From Tyto alba (taxonomy: Eukaryota; Chordata; Aves; Strigiformes; Tytonidae), in NCBI RefSeq assembly GCF_018691265.1, contig NW_024881301.1, forward strand, positions 14,816,752 through 14,880,751: a stretch of DNA of 64,000 nt, in the 5' to 3' direction. Shown here piece by piece: positions 27,760 through 40,280 of this stretch (positions within the stretch are counted from its first letter, which is position 1; each line of letters opens with the position of its first letter). The notes beneath the pieces were generated by a model, which saw only the letters and a list, made by a program, of their open reading frames with translations, was not told the origin of the DNA and searched no databases. The position numbers were made by a program, and so were the translations under genes.

Positions 27760-28310
27760 CTGAAAATCCCTCTACTCTGCTCGTGTGAGACCCCACCTGG
27801 AGTACTGTGTTTAGCTCTGGGGCCCCCAACATAAGAAAGACATAGACCTGTTGGAGTGGGTCCAGAGGAGGGCCCCAAAGATGATCAGGGGGCTGGAGCA
27901 CCTCCCCTGTGAGGACAGGCTGAGAGAGGTGGGGTTGATCAGCCTAGAGAAGAGAAAGACCTGGGGACATCTAATAGTGGTTGTCCAGTACCTAAGGGAG
28001 GACCTACAGGAAAGATGAAGAGGGACTTTTTACAAGGGCAGGTAGTGACAGGACAAGGGGTAATGACTTTAAACTGAAAGAGGGTATATTTAGATTAGAT
28101 ATAAGGAAGAAATTCTTTGCTGTGAGGGTGGTGAGACACAAGAAGAGGTTGCCCAAAGAAGCTGTGGTGCCCCCTCCCTGGGAGTGTTCAAGGCCAGGTT
28201 GGACGGGGCTTTGAGCAACCTGGTCTAGTGGAAGGTGTCCCTGCCCATGGCAGGGGGGTTGGAACTAGATGGTCTTTAAGGTCCCTCCCAACCCAGACCA
28301 CTCTATGATT
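27760..28310 (+). mobile_element. CR1 LINE, 5'-truncated 3' end, sense
   Basis: This is the 3' portion of a chicken-repeat-1 non-LTR retrotransposon. It covers the end of the reverse-transcriptase ORF (the region starting TGAGACCCCACCTGGAGTAC) and the short 3' UTR. It ends at CTCTATGATT, close to the octamer-type tail typical of CR1. The 5' truncation is usual, and CR1 insertions make no clear target-site duplication. Small indels break the frame (near 28010 and 28150), so it encodes nothing. It looks only moderately diverged, and it is the only plus-strand CR1 copy I recognise in the window. Confidence 0.93.
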
Positions 28311-31075
28311 GTTTGAAAATTTGGCAGACAGTACTACAAATAGGCATCGTTTTCCAAGTTGTCCTATGTGTCAAATATTTGCTGAAATACACAATTTCTA
28401 AAGATATGTGCAAAATATTTTTTATCTTTAGGCTACTTACAATGAGTTGAGCCTATAGCACAATGTAACACCAGATTCTAGTTCATTTATTCAAACTACA
28501 GGAGAGAGAGTTCAGGAGTGATCTGAATACAGCTTACAGAAACTCAAGCAGCAGCTTCAAAATAGAGGTTTTTAAACATCTGACCAAAGTACAAAGGCCC
28601 AAGGTTGAAGATGAATGTATTCAGATTCTCATTTTTTTTATAGTTAACAACAGGGACAATGTGTGAAGGTTAAAGTAGTGATTATTTAAATCAAGATGCT
28701 GTTCTAAAACAAAAATTCTTGTTCATGCACAAATACTAGACTTGAAACAACAGTTAACTCATAGCATGTCTATGGCCTGCATTGTGCAGAGTGCCAGAAT
28801 GCATGGCCATTGCAACACAGATAATTACTAGTTATTGCTCCAATCAGTGATATTAACCATAAACCCCATATTCACAGAGGTAGTTAGCCACTGATTTCAA
28901 TGGAAATGAGAGCCTGGATGCATCCCACTCGACACAGAGGCCAGCATCAGAGTGCTCTGCAGGTACTGTTTGTAATGGGCATTTCTCCAAGAGCAACCAC
29001 TTATGCAATATACAGACCTAGAAAGGTATTGCTCTGCAGCAGTAACATCTAGGAACCACCTATGGTCTCGCAGTATTTTAAAAACATGTTTTCCAAACCA
29101 GTTGGCAAAGTTTTAATATGATATAGCAAAACAGATACTTTACAGGTACAGTTCATAATAGCCACATGCTGCGATGAATCTTTTGGCTTTTCTCAGCGGG
29201 ATTGTATCTGTATAGCAATTCTGAGTGGTTTCTTTTTTCCTTGTCAAGTGCAGGAAAAAGGCTAGTTCACATGAACAGTGTTTGCAATAGGCCCTTTATG
29301 TGAAATAAATATTTCAGTTCACTACTTCTACTACTATAGTAAGTTTTACACATTTTAACTATTAAGAAAATGCTAATTATTACTCTGCTTATTGCCTAAA
29401 TCTCTGCTTTAGGTAAAGGTTACCAAGTTATATTATTATTCACTTTACAAATACTCTAGATATTTCCAGTCCAGTGGAATTTGGGTCCTGTTCCTTTTTT
29501 GAACTTATCTGTCTAAAAACATCATTTTTTATGGGCCTTTAAATGTAGATTTCTGAGGGTTTTTTTTCATGTTATGTTAATGTCTGATTTTACAAAAATG
29601 GCAGTTCCCCAAAGTACTAGTTTGCACACATGTAATAATTTTAGGCTTTTGACTTTGTTACTTTGATGAACACTTATACATCAGTTTTACATTAAATGTC
29701 TTATTTTGACTTATCTGGTCTCTAAACTGTTTCTGAGCAATTTGGTAGCATTTGTGAACAGCAGCTAGACTGGATTGCAACTGATAGTGAAGTGCAATGA
29801 CCTTTTTCTGTCACAAATTGAGATGCATGTATGTAGCACTTGAGGTGTGAACTGTGTTTTTAAGCTTTCTGGTACTTAAGCTTTTCTACTGCAAACAAAC
29901 TACCTCCAGCCCCTCTTGGAATTGATTAATAATTACTTTATGGGACAAAGTCACAGTATTATTAATGGGAGACTGCATGGGTTAACTGTGGAAGATTCAG
30001 CAAGAAAAGAGCATTGCACGTCATATATTAGTTCTTAGGAAGATCTGGAGAGCTGGTGAATTTTTCTGTGCTGTAGTAAATGAAAACAACTAAATTATGA
30101 CATGAGGAATGGTTACTGATAATACTGGTTTTGTTTCCCCTCCACTGCACTCTTGCTTCTTTGCCAACCAGGTTTTTATTACAGATGTCAGAGTTTCCCT
30201 GCTGGATTTTGTCTTTGAGTTGCAGTATTTGTTTAATCAAACTCTTATGTCTAAATGGATTTATGTGCTGATAAAAGAGGCAACCCTTTTGATTACCTTC
30301 TGTTGTTACAGGGGAAGGCATACGAAAAATATGACTACTCAGTGCTGTGGATAATGTTTGCTTTTGAATGTAATTTTTTTTTCAGTCATCCTTTTAGTGT
30401 TCAGTGCAAGTTCTGTTTTCTGTTTTGTATTCCTTTTGCCTTCTATTCTTTTTTTCCCTTCAAAACCTGAAAGCCACAATGGTCTGACCTCCTGTATCAG
30501 GCTGTAGCTGGTATGTGAGATATGGTCACAGGCCTCTCTCTGCATTCAAATCTGGTTCTTGATTGGAAGCAATAGGGATACATTAGCTGGATGCAAAATC
30601 TAAGCTGATAGCCTCAGTTTGGAGTTGATTTGCAGCTGGTTGAATGGAAGATCAGGTAGAACTGGCCTGTGTCTGTCTGCAAGAGGCTGTGCAGACATAT
30701 TCACCATGATTCTTGCATCCAGATTGATTCCTTCTTGATAGGTTAAAGCATATCTTTTAGAAAGATGTCCAGGTTTGATTAAAAAAAAAGCCCATAATAA
30801 CCCAAACCTCTAAGTAATGAAGAATTGCTGGCTGTTTTCTAGTTTTACACTTTTTATATATGCAATTATACCCAGAGCAGGATCCCTATGAAGTCAAAGA
30901 ATGAGGGTTAGAGTTGTGGAGCACAAATGAAATCTAAGTGGAATGTGCAAACAGAAAACTCTTGCTTCTTCTGTTTGTTTCTCCTACCTGTTGAAACCTG
31001 TCACCCCCTCATTAACTTCTGGTGAATTCATTGACTTTAATCAATATCCTAGACTATTACTTTGCATATAGAATC

Positions 31076-31096
31076 TTTTTTTTTTTTTTTTTTTTT
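31076..31096 (+). repeat. Poly(T) tract, 21 bases
   Basis: Uninterrupted T run with no recognisable element attached. Confidence 0.9.
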
Positions 31097-31851
31097 AAGG
31101 TGTAATTATGTCAATTCAGTTCAGAATAGCTGAGAGGCACAGGGAGTGTAATGAAAAATATCCCTCTTTCCTAACCTCTCAGATCTGGTAGTCAAGGTGT
31201 GATATTCCATAAGTGCCATTGTAAACATATATAAATAGTTCAAAAAGAAGAAAGAATCTCTTTGAGGTTGTGTCACAATAGCTAAGTATGAAAAATACCA
31301 AACCTCTAGAAAATTAATATGATTAGATAATTACTGACTTTTTGGTTTTCATAAGTCCTCTACCATTTGCCTTAACACTGCATTCATTATGTATGGTATT
31401 ATAGGACGGTGACAGATTATAAGTCTATTCTTACAATACTTACAGCTTTAGGCCTTTCACAGACATCTTTTGTGGACTGTGCTGTATTAAGTGTAGAACA
31501 ACTGCTACTGAGTCGCATTGAGAGCTGGTTTGATTTGCTCCAGTAAAACTACAAAGAAATAGTCAGAAAATAGGGCTGAACTAGTCTATTCCCTGGCCCC
31601 AAGGTAGAAACACCTACACCTATTCTGATTTACACAGGTTGCTTTTCTATATTTTTATTAGAAACCTTTACTTCTGGGTATGTCACAACCTCCATAAGTG
31701 TTGCTTTTCATTACTGCTACTATGAGAAGGTGTTTCCTCACATGTAAATTAAATTTCCCTTGTAATTAAAGCCAGAGTAATATGGAAAAAAACATGAGTT
31801 GAAAATTCTCTGCTGAAGTTGTGTTTTTACAGATTAGGTTTCTAACAGAAC

Positions 31852-31870
31852 TTTTTTTTTTTTTTTTTTT
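31852..31870 (+). repeat. Poly(T) tract, 19 bases
   Basis: Uninterrupted T run with no recognisable element attached. Confidence 0.9.
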
Positions 31871-32609
31871 CATTTCATATTAATTGACTACTTTTCCCTT
31901 TCATAAAAGAAAAATGAAAAATAAAAGTAACGGCAACCAATGAACTATGAACTATTTTGATTTGGAGAGACTTGCAGCATCCTGTGAGAGTTATAGGTCA
32001 GCCTTTCCCTGATTCTGTTTCTTGTATGGGACAGGCTCTTCTGTCATATATTTCTGTAATTCTGGGTAATTAATTGAACACCACACACTGTTTCTAGCCA
32101 TTTTAACCCTGCAAACCCATTCATTTAATTATCCAGGGATATTGGAAGCTGTCTAGAAACATAAGACAAAAGAAGACCACTTATGTCAAATTCACTCCCT
32201 GCAGTAGCAAGAAATCAAGCAGGAGAGTACTTCAGGAAGTCAGATGTAAATTCATTCTCTTTATTCTCAAATCACAAAATACATGACATTCCTCTAACAC
32301 AGGGGATTTTATTTCTATGACTGAAAACATGACCACTGAAAAATCTACCATGGAAGAGAACAGAGAGTTCAAGAAACATGGTCAGTGTGCTAGCACTAGC
32401 ACACAGTCAGAAAGATGACAGTCCCAGAAAGTGGTTTATGCTTAGGGCTGTCAAAAGACAGGTGGTAAAACAAACCATTCAACCCAGTAGCCATCCTCCA
32501 TCCAACCTGGGGAAGTCAGGTGTCTCATCTGACATTTGCTCTATACATGTGAGAGCAAGCTGTGCACACACACAAGTGATTTCTCAATACCTCTAGGAGC
32601 ACTGGAATC

Positions 32610-33295
32610 TCACAGAATCACAGATTGGTTGAGGATGGACAGGACCTCTGGAGGTCATCTGCTCCAACTACACTGATAAAAGAGGCCACCTACAGCCGTT
32701 TGCCCAGGGTCATGTCCAAAGGGCTTTTGGACATCTCCAAGGATGGAGAGCCCACAACCTCTCTGGACGACCTGTGCCAGTGCTCGGTCACCCTCACAGT
32801 GAAAAACTGTTTCCTGATGTTCAGAGGGGACATCCTGTCTTTCAGGCTGTGCCTGTTGCCTCTGTCCCTGTTACGGGGCACCACTGGAAAGAGCCTGGCT
32901 CTGTCCTCTTTGCACCCTCAATTCAGGTATTCATAGACATTGGTGAGATCCCCCTGAGCCTTCTCTTCTCCAGGCTGAACAATCTCAGCCCTCTCAGCCT
33001 TTCCTCATAGGAGAGATACTCCAGTCCCTTCATCATCTTCCTGTCCCTTCATTGGACTTTCTCCAGTATGTCCATGTCTCTCATGTACTGGGGAGCCCAG
33101 AACTGGGTGCAGTACTCCAACTATGACTTTGCCAGATGTGAGTAGAGGGGAAGGATCAACTCCCTTGGTGAAAAAGCCCCCAGGGCTTTTCTGCAAAGCT
33201 GCTCTCCAGCTGGTCAACCCACAGCATGTATTGGTGCCTGGAATTATTCTGACCCAGGTGCAGGACTTGGCACTTCCCTTAAACTATGCTTGTCT
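32610..33295 (-). mobile_element. CR1 LINE fragment, antisense (copy A)
   Basis: The left end, TCACAGAATCACAG, is the reverse complement of the CR1 3' terminus, so the element runs on the minus strand. The body covers the CR1 3' UTR and the distal reverse-transcriptase ORF as far as about 33295. At 33167/33168 roughly 500 bases of CR1 present in copy B (42426-43680) are missing, and the sequence resumes at a more 5' part of the element. Positions 32690-33167 match copy B at 473 of 478 sites without gaps, while the parts outside that tract differ much more. Open frames here (for example 32625-32936) are CR1 antisense and not genes. Confidence 0.93.
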
Positions 33296-35246
33296 CAATC
33301 TCTAGATACTTCCATAATCTGGAGCCTTTCAAGAAAATGAAGTGAAATGTCTTTGCTCCTCATTCAAAAGCCAACCTGTGCAAATGAGTGAAATCCTAAA
33401 GCATGAAACTGGCTACACAAACACAGTACATCAATTTCATGGTAACCAATTTATCTATCGTATCTGTGAGTCATACCCACTGTAGCAGATGTTTTGTTAG
33501 TTCACTGATTACTGATTCACTGATCAGACAGTCCAGTCTATAAGTCAAGCTATCTTCATCTTGAAACAATGTGGAGCTATCACCCCTAATTTCTTTGTAA
33601 AATCCTTCCAGGTATGACAGTAAAACACTGCTTTCTAAAGTCCTGTCTGGATTAATTCATTACAGCTTTATTCTCCTTTTTATGAGCATAAATTTTAAGC
33701 CCTTGAGCTGCAGATGATTTGAGTTGGTGAGAGTGCTCAACAGTTTCCCCGCCCTTATGCTTCCTTTCATGCACTGGCTTTAGGTCACTATTTTTGTTAG
33801 TCACTCCTGCTAGTGTCCACTGTTTTCACCAGTTTTCCCCTAAACCAAACACTCTCTTCCTTCATCCAGCCGGGAGTGGGAGGGCTAAAAAAAAATCAGG
33901 GAGAAAAATAGATTATGTTAGGTGTAAAGAATGAAAAAAAATGAGATAATTGAGCCTCAAATGATAGTCTGAGGGCATAGTACCCCTCATGCTTGGCAAG
34001 AGCAGCCTGGAGTACTGCCAGTCCCACCAAACTGGGTGATGTTGGCTGCAGTCATCCTCAGGCAAAGAGATGTGGCTGTTGTGCAACTGGGGACACCTAA
34101 GCTCGGCTTCTCCCAGGTGTGGCCTGGTGATGCCAAAGAGCTTCCAGGTCTTGATAAAGTCCTAGGAAAATACCAACAGCTCAAATAAATCATAAGGGAG
34201 ACTTCTGAAATTGATAGTAAGAACAGATGGTCACCTCAGAGCTCCTCAGAGGGTCAGAAGACAGGTGCAGGCCAGCACACTGGGTGCTGCGCTGCCTGCA
34301 TTGTGATGAACCTCTGCACATGCTGGAGGTGGGAAGTGTGGACTTCCAGGAGCTGTGCACTCCTCTGAAATCACAGTGACATTTGTACTTCTTTTGTGTA
34401 GCTGAAAGCATACATACAAATTGGCCTCACACCAATCATGGATAACATGCCATTCAGGCAGTTGGTTTTGATAGATGAAAGCTAGCAGGTTATTCTGGAG
34501 TTTGTTGATTTTTCTGTGTGTGGTTTTTTTCCTCTTTGAAGTGGTGCTGGTTCACGTATGACTTTGCTTAAATCACCTAGTAGGAGCTCTGAAATCTCAA
34601 GGATTAAACAATTCCTGATCACTGATTCTGAGAATATTGCTGTTGGCTGAACCATGACACAGTAAGAAGAACCTTTGAAGGAATGACAGATGGCATATAA
34701 TTTATCAGCCACTTGATACTGCAAAGTATTAATTTTTTTTTTTTTTTTTTTTGGACTGTTCATACAGTGTAAAATCATTATTACCATATTCACTAAGGTT
34801 CTTCTGGTTTTGGCACCACAGGACATCTGTTATCCATTTAAAAACTGTGTTTCAAGGTAAACTAATTAATGAGTCAAAGTTCACAGGAGAACATCAAACC
34901 CCTTGAATCACTTGAAAGTCATAATTTATGTGATAGGGTTAAAAAAGATGATGTTCTAACTAGCAACACAATAAAAAAAAAGATGCTTGCCCACAGTCAT
35001 CACTAACACAAGAATACATTATCTCTGATTGTATTCTTACTCAAGTAAGCAGAAGAGAGGATTTAATGTTGAACTGTGATGGATAAAAATTAGGATCAGG
35101 GTTTATGAATTCCTGAACAATGCAGTGATCTACTGGGCAACTTATACTAACATCAGAATTAGGAATAAATTAAAAAATATGGCATTTCAGGCTACCTCTA
35201 TTTCTGTGAAGTTCTGCTCACAATATATGACTTCTTTTCTGTCCTG
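33296..35246. other. Non-coding, no recognisable element
   Basis: Positions 33980-34410 are less AT-rich and carry a few short open frames without recognisable domains. A T run of 20 lies at 34733-34752. No gene or repeat family was recognised. Confidence 0.45.
34733..34752 (+). repeat. Poly(T) tract, 20 bases
   Basis: Uninterrupted T run with no recognisable element attached. Confidence 0.9.
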
Positions 35247-35338
35247 TTTTTTTTTTTTGTTTGTTTTTTTTTTTTGTTTTGTTTTGTTTGTTTTTTTTTT
35301 TTTTTTTTGTTTTGTTTTGTTTTGTTATGTTTTTTTTT
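35247..35338 (+). repeat. T/G low-complexity tract, (TTTTG)n-like
   Basis: About 92 bases made only of T and G, apart from a single A near the right end. It includes runs of TTTTG and T stretches of more than ten bases. It is a hypermutable simple repeat; the Phe-rich open frame across it (35125-35421) is a by-product. Confidence 0.9.
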
Positions 35339-35569
35339 GCTTTAGGAAAGTTCCAGAACAATTTCCTGCAGGTTATGCAAATCAAAACAACTATGACCTG
35401 ATCACTATGTCAGATCCATAGTTCAAAGTCAGAAATAATAAGAATAGCAACTGCTTGGAAAAAAAATATCAGTTATGAGATTGGAGACAGTACTATTTCT
35501 TGGGCAGGAACTTGTATGCTGAAGGACAGGCACAGAAGTCTGATCTTTGTTCCCAAGAACAAATGTAGG

Positions 35570-35676
35570 TGTCCCGGGTTGAGTGAGTGGTGGGTTTTTT
35601 TTCTCATTGGTGGGAGAGAAGGGATGTATGAGCGGCTGTGTGATGCTCAGGTGCCCTCTGAGCTCAAACCACAACA
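35570..35676 (-). mobile_element. Internally deleted ERV LTR remnant
   Basis: Read on the minus strand, it begins TGTTGTGGTTTGAGC, continues through a segment like CACACAGCCGCTCA, and ends CCCGGGACA. Both ends resemble the termini of the LTR at 43063-43464 (TGTGGTTTAAGCCC and CCCAGGACA). Most of the interior is therefore missing, leaving about 107 bases. No clear target-site duplication is visible. Confidence 0.65.
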
Positions 35677-36069
35677 GACAGCTAGATGTATAAATTTTGT
35701 TTCTAGCCATTTTATTTACTGCCACTAGATCATAGACATAATCTATTACATATAGATACACAAACTTCTTTCATAATATTACCTTCCCACGTATATAGAT
35801 TTTGGCATTTTTTAGGGTTGATACTTCATTATGAGTGGGTAGGGAAGTATGTTTAGTCACAATCACATGCTTATTTCTTTAGCAAGATACAATTCCTACC
35901 ATGAAAGATTCTGAGACTTCCCATTTCAATTTATTGTACATGTCACAGAAAGGCAATTGAAATAATTATTTTTATATATGTAACCTTACAGAAAGGTAAG
36001 TTCTAGATAATCAGAAACAATAGCAGAGTTCTGAAGCTGTGAAAATGTATTCACCTCAGTATCCATTTC

Positions 36070-36525
36070 AGGGCTGTCCAAAAGATAAAGCATGTTTTTA
36101 AGGGCATTTTCCAAATGTCTCTTAAACACTGACAGGCTTGGGGCATTGACCACCTTTCTAGGAAGCCTGTTCCAGGGTTTGACCACCTTCTTGGTAAAGA
36201 AATATTTCCTAATGTCCAAATGTCCAGTCTAAACCTCCTCTGAGGGACACATCTTTGAACTGTTCCCATGTGTCCTGTCACTGGATTCCAGGGAAAAGAT
36301 CTCAGCAACTCCCTCTCCACCTCCCCTTCTGGGGAAGCTGCAGAGAGCAATGAGGTCGCCCGTCAGCCTCCTTTCCTCCAAACTGGACAAACCCGAAGTC
36401 CCCAACCACTCTCCATAGGACATCTTTCTAGCCCCTTTCACCAGCTTTGTTGCCCTCCTCTGGACACATTCAAGTACCTTAACATGCTTCTTAAATTGTG
36501 GGGCCCAGAACTCCACACAATACTA
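36070..36525 (-). mobile_element. CR1 LINE fragment, antisense, older type
   Basis: Translated on the minus strand, it reads like the reverse-transcriptase tail and 3' region of CR1, with several frame breaks. Landmarks on the plus strand include GGGGCCCAGAACTCCACAC near 36500 and a segment of the type GGAAGCCTGTTCCAGGGTTTG near 36160. The sequence differs clearly from the copies at 32610 and 42426, so it belongs to another and probably older subfamily. The outer limits are approximate. Confidence 0.8.
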
Positions 36526-39500
36526 ATTTAATTTATTGGGTGCTGTCCCTGAAAACCTTACCATCATTTCTAAACTTATTATTAATTCCACAAATTGCTG
36601 ATTAAATGCTACAAAGAATTAGTGCAATGATGTCAACTACCTAGCCAGAAATGACAAACTAAACAAGATCTTTTGACATGATTTAAAATACACTGGTTTT
36701 GTTTTTTGTTTCAAATGACAATGTTATCCACTCAACCCATCAGGTGCAAAAAATGAAAAGACAGTAGATTAATATGCTAGCCCAAGTCTCTAGAAGCTGT
36801 TTTCCTTCCCTTAGGAATAAACCTGAGCTCGAATATCACTGCTTTTATTATAAGGTCTAGCTGGTTGTTATTCTCCAGCTGTTCCCAGCTTGAGGAGTTA
36901 GAAGCTGTCAATTGACCGGAAGAATTTTTCTTTGAGACCCGTTACTCTGTTTCAAGTCTGAAAGACAAGTTTAAATTTTCAATATTCTCCTACCAGGCAG
37001 AGGTAGATGTAAGAAAGGGAACAACATGTCAGTTAGTGGCTATTGTTCCTTTTTTTTTTGAAGATGTTCCTACTGAGCAATCATTAGAAATGAATGAGTA
37101 GCATGTATCCTAACCCTATAAACTATTAATTCCACTGGTATCTCTTTTCAGAATAGCCCTTAAAATATAAGATAGCCCAAGTTTGGCAAGAGTAATTCTA
37201 AATCTCAAGCTGGGGAAGGGGGAAAAAGGGAACCAGTTGCCTAAATAGAGATGCCTAGTATTATTCTGGGTGGTGGTGTAAGGTATCCCTTCAGATCCGC
37301 AGCTGCAACTCTAAAAGGAAGCAGATTGCTGTAGCTCTTATGTCATATCCACCAGCCCATCCATCAGATGTTGGGCGTAACTGATGGCATCTCAGATGAC
37401 AGCAAGCACTGATCTTTAGGCAGCTGATTCATGCACTAAGATGCTTAAATCCACTTACTAGGATTATCCTAACATACCTACCTTTATTCAGCTGAACAAC
37501 ACTGTAGCTACACATTAGACTAGCTACTGACTGTAGTGGAAATGCAGGCACATTGCCTATGTGTGGATACCAATCTTCCAAATGCCCAACTTGAAATACC
37601 TGAATCTGGAGCTAAAGTTTTCCTTTAGGAGCTAAATCCCACCTGTGGTGAGTACATATACAGTGTCCCAGTGCCTTCAGTTGCAATCACTTTGGCTGGG
37701 TTGCTTGTTCCCCATTCCTTGGATGGATTTGCGCACATCTTATTCCTGTTTTTACTGCTGTCTGTGTCAACAGGCACACACAGAGCCTCAGCAGGCTTCT
37801 GTGCCTGACCTAGTCTGATATTTTCACTTTTGCTGGTTCAGAAGCTGAGAATCCTATTATTCCCAAGACAACCTGAAGTGGCCTTTGCAACCTAAAGAGC
37901 CTGTTCTAGTAGTAATAACAGAAGAAATGGCTTGAGTGAAGCCTAGTAAAGAAAATTAACTTACTTTATTTCCATATGCATAAAAGATTATCAATGTTGA
38001 TGAATTTTTTTTCTGGGGCTGATTTGTCTGAAATGACAGTAGCTCTACATGAATAAATTCTGCAGACAGTGCACTTAAGTGTAAAGTAATACCTCACAGC
38101 TTGAGCTAATTAATCCCAGTCCAGCCTCTTCACCTCTCTACTCCTATTGGTTCTGAGGCTTAATTTCTGTGCCAAACTGGTTCAGCTAACTATGCTGTCA
38201 GAAAACAAACATAACAATTAAAAACAAATATCCTTATGCTAAGTTAGGGACTTAACTGCTGAGCAAAATATCCACTCAGCACCTGAGCCAATGCAGTGCG
38301 AGGAGAGGAGTGGGGTCCCATGACTCGTGGTGAGGAAGGGCAGGGAGGAGGTGAAATAGGGCATCAGGTGGGCTGCTATGTTCTATCTCTCCTTGGAGAC
38401 TCCACTGGATTCTTTTTATTCTAGTTAATTCTAGTCAGGTACTACTTAGAACAGCTAACATGTACCCTGCAGTTTTTCAGGTTAAAATCACACATTCTTT
38501 AATCCAGTACTAAGATTTCTGTTATGTTCCCTTTGTTAAGTTGTTCCTTAGAAAATCTGTCTCTAATTGTGTGCACTTACTGGAAGTGATAAAGCAGACA
38601 TAGAGAGGAGAAAAGAAATGCTGATATTTTAAATGTCATAGTAAATGCCATTTCATGCTGAAGAGGGTGAAGTAACAGGAGAGAGGCTTTCTGTAAGGTG
38701 AGAAAAGGGTTTATCTCTGTGAGCAAGGAATAAATGTATGAACACAGTAAAGTAATTTTTCTTTTAGTATTTTGTACTTACCTATTTTATTTCTATGTAA
38801 GTGAGAATATAATTAGGCCAAAGTTGTTTACTTAAAATGTGAACAAAATGGACAGAAAACACTTCCCACTATCTTCACTGCATCCCCAAAAATGACAGTA
38901 GCTCCAATAGAAAGGAGAGAGGTTCAGCTGTGGTTGTAGATGGTGTTGGAGCTTTTATTCTATAGGAAAACAATTTTAGAATGATATTAGCTAAGTTAAC
39001 CAAGTATTAAATATGAAGCTATTAACTAAGAAAAGATTCAGGAGAGATGTTTTGAAACAAAAAATATACTCATTTTGTTAAAAATCTCACATACAGAATT
39101 TTTTTGTAACAATGAAAATTATTTTCCATTATTATCTCTGGCTCCTCTTTGATTTACATATTTTCTTATTTTAAATATTATAATTTTTACAATCTTACCA
39201 TCAGAGCTTACCCATGTTATAAAATCACTGCTTGTATAGTTACACTGAATTTTTACTTCTAATACAGGAGATACCTGTATGCATTAAAGGATTACTTTCT
39301 GTAGGATGATTAAATTACTTACCAGAATGATATAACTTGTCAGGTACAGATTGTGTCTACAAATGATGGTTCCCCCCAGATTTATATTCACATAGCTGTA
39401 ACAGCAAAAATTTGTAGTTTAGATTGATGTTATTCAAATGAACAGTGCCGTATTCAATCAGAAATCTTGTGGAGTAGGGTATCTTGTAGAGTAATGGTAT

Positions 39501-40194
39501 AATTTTTCACAGTGTACAGTACAGCAATGAAAGCAGTATCTTATTTTTTAAGAGACATAGTTACAGACTGTTCTTATTGAATTAAACATGTTCATCAAAC
39601 ACTTATTTTCTCCTCAGCAACACAAAATGAACACATCAATTTCATACAAAGATTCTGTGATTTAAACTGAACAGTTTACATCACATTAACACACTGCATA
39701 ATTTCTGCTAAAATTACACATGAATTGATTTCACACATAGAAGAGGAAGTCTGTACATATTATTAAAAAATAGCAAAACAGAAACAACAAAAAAATAAAG
39801 AGTCAATTATATTCTGTACTTTAGCTGTGACAGAAATGTAAATCAGCATTTCTATAGGATATATTTTTGGGTATATTCTCTTTAGCAACGTCTAGCAGAA
39901 AATTATCTTCACTGTGAATATTTTTCAAAGATGTACCTAGAAATACTGTACTAATAGATGAAAGCAGATTGTGACTCTTGGCTTTTTATCCTTCCAGCAA
40001 GTTTGAATGAAACAGCATAGTGAAGTAGTATTTTACAAAGATGTGTTAGGTTTTCTGAGAAACTACTTCTCATTTGTTGCATATGTCCAGCATTGGTATC
40101 AATGGAAATTGTAGGAGAGCTGCTGGAAAAAATAAGTGCAAGAATATTGCATAGCAATGGAGATAAGGAAAAGGCTGAAGAATGTGTGTGTGTG

Positions 40195-40280
40195 GTTTTT
40201 TGTTGCTTTGTTTTGTTTTGTTTTGTTTTTGTTTGCTTGGTTTTTGTTTTTTTTTTTTGTTTTTTTTTTTTTTTTTTTTT
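40195..40280 (+). repeat. T/G low-complexity tract, (TTTTG)n-like
   Basis: It follows a short (TG)n stretch from about 40184. Repeated TTTTG units lead into T runs of 12 and 21 bases. It resembles the tract at 35247-35338 in composition and strand. Confidence 0.9.

Larger units (their letters stand above)
28311..32609. other. Non-coding, no recognisable element
   Basis: AT-rich sequence with T runs of 21 at 31076-31096 and 19 at 31852-31870. Open frames near 30028-30545 overlap on both strands and lack any recognised domain. Nothing else was identified. Confidence 0.5.

Noticed and set aside
32625..33305. Open frames of 60-103 codons on both strands
   Set aside because: They lie inside an antisense CR1 fragment and recur almost unchanged in the CR1 copy at 42415-42827, so they are repeat sequence and not genes.
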